Position numbers and translations under genes: made by a program | The notes under the pieces: model-generated | Database searches by the model: none | What the model was told of the DNA's origin: nothing | Seen by the model: the letters and a program-made list of their open reading frames with translations, nothing else | Shown: positions 5,460 through 8,677 of the stretch, piece by piece | Layout: each line of letters opens with the position of its first letter | How positions within the stretch are numbered: position 1 is the stretch's first letter | Assembly: GCA_003518475.1 (NCBI GenBank) | Contig: DOYO01000023.1 | Location: 1,555 to 10,231, forward strand | Length of the DNA stretch: 8,677 nt | Direction: 5' to 3' | Source of the DNA: Acholeplasmataceae bacterium | Lineage (GTDB): Bacteria; Bacillota_I; Bacilli_A; Acholeplasmatales; Acholeplasmataceae

Positions 5460-6843
5460 GAAGGATTTTGGAAAGTTGTCTAAAGTGTATCGCACAGTGT
5501 TGATGTACATCTTGTCTGTAGCTTTAATTTCATTTGTCTACAAGCAATATGTTTTGGATGAAAACTCAATTGAACGCATGATACCAGAGATTTTCATGAT
5601 TACATTATCGATTGTGATCCTGATGATCGGACTCATCAGATCCATGGATGGTCCTGGCCATCAGGAAGAAATGGGCAGAGCCAAGTATAACGTCCATCTA
5701 GTTGGGCTACTGCTTGTGACCATCATCGGGATTGGATTACATTTCTATTATGAGAATGTGTTTACCCAAATGGGACACACACCATATCCTTACATGTCAT
5801 CAGGAATGATTTCATTGGGGACGCTCATCTATTACGTTTCTCTAAAAAGAAATGGACTGAATTTTAATCAAGGCTTGATTGCTTTGGATAAAAGGGGCTA
5901 TATGCATAAAGTCTTTAGGCGGATCGGATATATCTTTGGAATGGTATTCGTCTATATCATGATCGTCGTTTTTTCCGGAGCATTGCTTGACTATACCAGA
6001 CAGGGCGTCAACAGAACGATGATTTGCATCGTGATCATCGGATTGATCTTTTCAATCCATTATATGGTAAGCTCCATCTATGCGAAAATATCATATGATG
6101 ATCAACAACGTACAGATGAAGAGAAGGCTCAACATATGATTTCTAAAAATATCATTATGCTCTTTGGAGTTGCAGCTGTATATAAGATCATGTTCAGCAT
6201 TTCTGCGCATTTAGTCTTAAGGCTTCAAGACTATTTGAACATTCAATATAACAGACTCTATGATTTGATGAACATCTATTTCTGGACTCAATACTTTGAA
6301 ATCAGCTATTGGGTGTTGATGAGTGTCATCGCGTATCTGCTCTATAAAGCATTGAAGCCAAAAATCACCAATGAAAAGATTGGATTGGTCATGAAAATAC
6401 TGGTGATCCTATATCCTTTATATATCATGTCCCAAAGCTTCGTGACGGTCTTTGGAGCTGAAATCGCGATGTATATGGGTATTCTAAGATATCAGCAGCT
6501 CCTTCTTAACCTAAACGCATTGACGCTTACCGCGTTTGCATTGGGATTTATAGCCGGACTCTTCATTTATTTCGTCATGAGACTAGAAAAACTTCCGTTG
6601 AAATCCATATTTTTAGCACATGTGCTTGCTACATTCTTAGGGAAAGCAGCAATCCTTGTTACCCTGAGATTCTATACGAGTGAATCCAATGTTGCTTCTA
6701 GATCAGGACTTTTAACAATTGGCTTAGTCATCTTGACATCTGGCATCATGATCTATTATCTAATCAAGTTAAATAACGAAAAATCTAACCTAAACGAAAG
6801 GGTCCTATTGGGGGGAATCAACTATGAACACGTACGCCAGTGA
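5449..6843 (+). CDS. large polytopic membrane protein (about 12 helices) of unknown function
   Basis: This is a 464-residue protein with about twelve hydrophobic segments, near residues 17-33, 44-63, 82-101, 116-132, 158-179, 190-210, 233-257, 284-301, 311-336, 352-377, 387-406 and 419-440. The tail is polar. A highly charged loop (DDQQRTDEEKAQH, 217-229) lies between helices 6 and 7. No ATP-binding, peptidase or known transporter motif was recognised. The start at ATG 5449 has GGGAGGA (5434-5440) at ideal spacing and lies within the end of the XRE gene. The 3' end overlaps the nucleotidyltransferase gene by 20 bp. Membrane partners of YozG-like regulators usually have only two to four helices, so this one is unusually large. 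It could be a transporter, a sensor or an anti-repressor partner of the XRE protein; nothing in the sequence decides this. Confidence 0.88.
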   Translation: MESKKDFGKLSKVYRTVLMYILSVALISFVYKQYVLDENSIERMIPEIFMITLSIVILMIGLIRSMDGPGHQEEMGRAKYNVHLVGLLLVTIIGIGLHFYYENVFTQMGHTPYPYMSSGMISLGTLIYYVSLKRNGLNFNQGLIALDKRGYMHKVFRRIGYIFGMVFVYIMIVVFSGALLDYTRQGVNRTMICIVIIGLIFSIHYMVSSIYAKISYDDQQRTDEEKAQHMISKNIIMLFGVAAVYKIMFSISAHLVLRLQDYLNIQYNRLYDLMNIYFWTQYFEISYWVLMSVIAYLLYKALKPKITNEKIGLVMKILVILYPLYIMSQSFVTVFGAEIAMYMGILRYQQLLLNLNALTLTAFALGFIAGLFIYFVMRLEKLPLKSIFLAHVLATFLGKAAILVTLRFYTSESNVASRSGLLTIGLVILTSGIMIYYLIKLNNEKSNLNERVLLGGINYEHVRQ

Positions 6844-7774
6844 AATTGTAAGAATTATTTTAAATGAAGTGCAGAACAAGTATGCCGAGGATGTGGATTT
6901 AGTTGTGCTTTACGGATCCTATGTCACCGGAAAGATGAGGGAAAAGTCAGACGTTGATTTCTATTATGTTCCAACCGTCGAACCGAACTATAAACCGATG
7001 ATATCCTTCATCGTTGACGATGTCGGATATGATTTCTGGCCGATCGGCTGGAAGAGATTGATTGCCATTTCAGAGTATAAAGTTCCTCTCCAGGATTTAC
7101 TCGAGCATGGAAAGATCATTTACGCGAAGGATTTGGAATCCTATAACAAATTCGAGGATTTGAAGAACAAGCTGAAGTCATTTCAAGGCTTTGATCAATT
7201 GATCGTTAAAGAATTGGAACATGCGAAGCTCAAGATGTACAACTATCCTGCAGAAGATATGGATGTCATCTATCATCTTTCCAATTCAATCGCTCATTTT
7301 AACAAGACCTATTTGAAAAAAGGGTTAGACAACATTGAAAATGAAATGAATCAGATGATCAACAAGCCTGAATCCTTTATTTTCATGATGAAAGATTATA
7401 TCATTAATCCAAGTGAGGAAAAGTTAAAGACGTTGCTTTCCGTGACGGAAGAATATGTATGTCAGAAAAACGAAGAGGAACAACCCGATCTCGCTGGATT
7501 CTATGAAGAGTTTAAATCCAGATACAATAAGATTTACGGGGAAACCGATCAGGTGAAACGGCATATGTTCATTCACGCCATCACAAAGGAAATAAAAAGT
7601 TTCTTCGGATCAAGCGCATCTAAGTTCCCGACAATCGGCAGCGCATCAACAGATATGGAGATCAAAGCACACGAGGACTTCCTCGTTGGCATCCTTAAGA
7701 AAAAGAAGATCCCTATCTTGTCCTTTTCATCCGCAGAGGAATTTGAAGCCTATTTAAAACATAAACATAATTAA
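6824..7774 (+). CDS. DNA polymerase beta-type nucleotidyltransferase with long C-terminal part
   Basis: This is a 316-residue protein. The N-terminal nucleotidyltransferase domain (about 1-110) shows YGSYVTGKMREKSDVDF (30-46), the GS motif followed by DxD (Asp43, Asp45). Asp70 in VGYDFWPIG is the probable third metal ligand, so the active site looks intact. A helical middle region (about 115-215) includes the IYHLSNSIAHFNKTYLKKG stretch and resembles the helical half of kanamycin-nucleotidyltransferase-like proteins. A further part (about 220-316) is unrecognised. Family members transfer NMP to antibiotics, proteins or RNA, and the target here is unknown. The start at ATG 6824 has a G-rich site, GGGGGGAA (6810-6817), and lies inside the preceding gene. 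It is not a minimal MNT antitoxin, since it is much longer and no separate HEPN gene is adjacent. Confidence 0.85.
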   Translation: MNTYASEIVRIILNEVQNKYAEDVDLVVLYGSYVTGKMREKSDVDFYYVPTVEPNYKPMISFIVDDVGYDFWPIGWKRLIAISEYKVPLQDLLEHGKIIYAKDLESYNKFEDLKNKLKSFQGFDQLIVKELEHAKLKMYNYPAEDMDVIYHLSNSIAHFNKTYLKKGLDNIENEMNQMINKPESFIFMMKDYIINPSEEKLKTLLSVTEEYVCQKNEEEQPDLAGFYEEFKSRYNKIYGETDQVKRHMFIHAITKEIKSFFGSSASKFPTIGSASTDMEIKAHEDFLVGILKKKKIPILSFSSAEEFEAYLKHKHN

Positions 7775-7787
7775 GAAGGTGATGATC

Positions 7788-8264
7788 ATGTATACGCCTA
7801 CAAAATATCATTGCATGCTCACAGAAAGACTACTAGACAAAGAATACATCAAAGGTCCGTTTGTCGACTTAAGGTTGATTGATTTTTACGACCATGATCT
7901 AGATGACGCAATTCCTTATTACTGGTTTGAAATCATGGTCGGCAGCAAGCCTGTCGGAAAGATATCTTTACGACTCGGCTTCAACGAAACATCCTTGGTG
8001 AACGGCCAGGTGGGCTATGAAGTCCTTGAGATGTATCAAGGGCATCATTACAGCTATTATGCCCTAGAAATGGTTAAATCGCTTGCCAGAGAGCATGGTT
8101 TCAGTCATTTTTTAATCACGACAACCCAGGATAACGTGAAAAGCCAGCATATCATTCATAGAGCCAATGGGAAGTTAATCATCGAAAACTATGAAGTACC
8201 GAAGGATCATATCTTTTACGTGATTGGAAAGCCCAGAATGCAGGTCTACGAAATAACATTATAA
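7788..8264 (+). CDS. GNAT family N-acetyltransferase with a GHHYS acetyl-CoA loop
   Basis: This is a 158-residue GNAT-fold protein. An N-terminal TERLLDK segment, a central strand KPVGKISLRLGF (54-65), and GQVGYEVLEMYQGHHYSYYALEMVKSLAREHG (73-104) form motif A. TTTQDNVKSQHIIHRANGKL (111-130) forms motif B. The usual R/QxxGxG/A loop reads Q84-G-H-H-Y-S. A GHHYA-type loop occurs in some Firmicutes GNAT proteins, so activity is plausible. The start at ATG 7788 is set by AGAAGGTG (7775-7781). The GTG at 7779 and ATG at 7782 overlap that site and are rejected. It follows the nucleotidyltransferase by 13 bp and precedes the hydrolase by 9 bp, so it is mid-operon. It is not closely similar to the acetyltransferase at 3290. 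The substrate is unknown. Confidence 0.85.
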   Translation: MYTPTKYHCMLTERLLDKEYIKGPFVDLRLIDFYDHDLDDAIPYYWFEIMVGSKPVGKISLRLGFNETSLVNGQVGYEVLEMYQGHHYSYYALEMVKSLAREHGFSHFLITTTQDNVKSQHIIHRANGKLIIENYEVPKDHIFYVIGKPRMQVYEITL

Positions 8265-8273
8265 GGAGTTATC

Positions 8274-8677
8274 ATGAAGCTAGAAGTCCAAAAAAGATTG
8301 GCGAAGAAGAAAGTCAGTGTTCATCCACTCCTTTTTATCCACGGGGCAGCAGGAGGTGCTTGGTATTTCGAGCATTTCTTGAATTATTTCGCCCTGGAAG
8401 GATATGACTCCTACGCATTAAGCTTGAGGGGACATGGAAATAGCGAGGGTAAGGATGATATCGATACCTACAGCATGGATGATTATGTCCTTGACGTGAG
8501 AAGTATTGTTCAAACATTCAAAGAAAAACCAATTTTGATCGGTCACTCCATGGGTGGAGCGATCATCCAAAGGTATATCAATCAATATGTTGATGAGATT
8601 CACCAGGTGATCTTGCTGGCATCCGCTGAAGCTGGAGGAATCGATAAGAATTCTCCCTTAGGATTGTTCTTCAACGA
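8274..8677 (+). CDS. alpha/beta hydrolase, N-terminal part (runs off the window)
   Basis: ATG 8274 opens 134 codons without a stop up to the window edge. The peptide shows the alpha/beta hydrolase fold in order: strand and oxyanion loop LLFIHGAAGGAW (19-30), the SLRGHGNSEGK turn (50-60), and the nucleophile elbow LIGHSMGGAI (88-97) with Ser92 as nucleophile. VILLASAE (112-119) is the next strand. The catalytic Asp and His lie beyond the window. This is the esterase/lipase/acylglycerol-lipase-like group, and its substrate cannot be told. AAGGAG (8263-8268) overlaps the preceding stop codon, a typical operon join. It starts with a short basic stretch (MKLEVQKRLAKKK) and has no signal peptide, so it is probably cytosolic. 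Confidence 0.9.
   Translation, partial: MKLEVQKRLAKKKVSVHPLLFIHGAAGGAWYFEHFLNYFALEGYDSYALSLRGHGNSEGKDDIDTYSMDDYVLDVRSIVQTFKEKPILIGHSMGGAIIQRYINQYVDEIHQVILLASAEAGGIDKNSPLGLFFN

Noticed and set aside
7559..7576. RHMFIH (residues 246-251) in the nucleotidyltransferase as an RX4H HEPN RNase motif
   Set aside because: A single six-residue match is expected by chance, the surrounding region does not look like a HEPN bundle, and no separate HEPN gene is adjacent. An MNT-HEPN toxin-antitoxin system is not supported.
8335..8603. Minus-strand open frames at the right end
   Set aside because: They are antisense to the alpha/beta hydrolase start, which has HG, RGHGNS and GHSMGG motifs and a strong ribosome site.

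Overview
The window is a compact, one-strand (+) stretch of a low-GC genome. Shine-Dalgarno sites are strong (GGAGG, AAGGAG), gaps are short and coding ends often overlap. TGA is used as a stop at several genes (for example 1983-1985, 3198-3200 and 6841-6843), so the code is standard and Mycoplasma/Spiroplasma are excluded. The style fits Bacilli/Erysipelotrichia or the standard-code Tenericutes (Acholeplasma/Izemoplasma type). That placement is an inference from composition and gene style, not from a marker gene. No tRNA, rRNA, CRISPR array, insertion sequence or phage gene was seen.

Region 1 (1-3223). It opens with the C-terminal end of an unrecognised gene (1-174). A 118-bp gap with no convincing signal follows, then a full-length Sua5-type threonylcarbamoyl-AMP synthase (tRNA t6A synthesis). 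Next come a small membrane protein overlapping a TfoX N-terminal-domain protein, a two-helix membrane protein, and a four-helix membrane protein whose end overlaps an Imm-5-like 'putative immunity protein'. A hairpin terminator (3192-3223) overlaps the last stop codon.

Region 2 (about 3229-5183) reads as one transcription unit. A modest promoter is followed by a GNAT acetyltransferase, a P-loop kinase-like protein with an altered Walker A motif, and a YhhN/TMEM86-family membrane protein (lysoplasmalogenase family). It ends at a clear intrinsic terminator (5151-5183).

Region 3 (5189-8677, running off the window) starts at an exact consensus sigma-A promoter (TTGACA, 17 bp, TATAAT). Two 15-bp direct repeats spaced 21 bp lie over the promoter. 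The genes are a 68-residue XRE-type repressor-like protein, a 464-residue protein with about 12 membrane segments (11-bp overlap), a DNA polymerase beta-type nucleotidyltransferase (20-bp overlap), a second GNAT acetyltransferase, and a 5' fragment of an alpha/beta hydrolase. The tight coupling suggests one co-transcribed, probably self-regulated operon.

Functionally the window combines one housekeeping enzyme with an accessory-like set of small group-transfer enzymes (two acetyltransferases, one kinase-like protein, one nucleotidyltransferase) and several unknown membrane proteins. Enzymes of these families often modify small molecules or antibiotics, but no substrate can be read from the sequence. 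The best candidate for an undescribed system is the region 3 operon.
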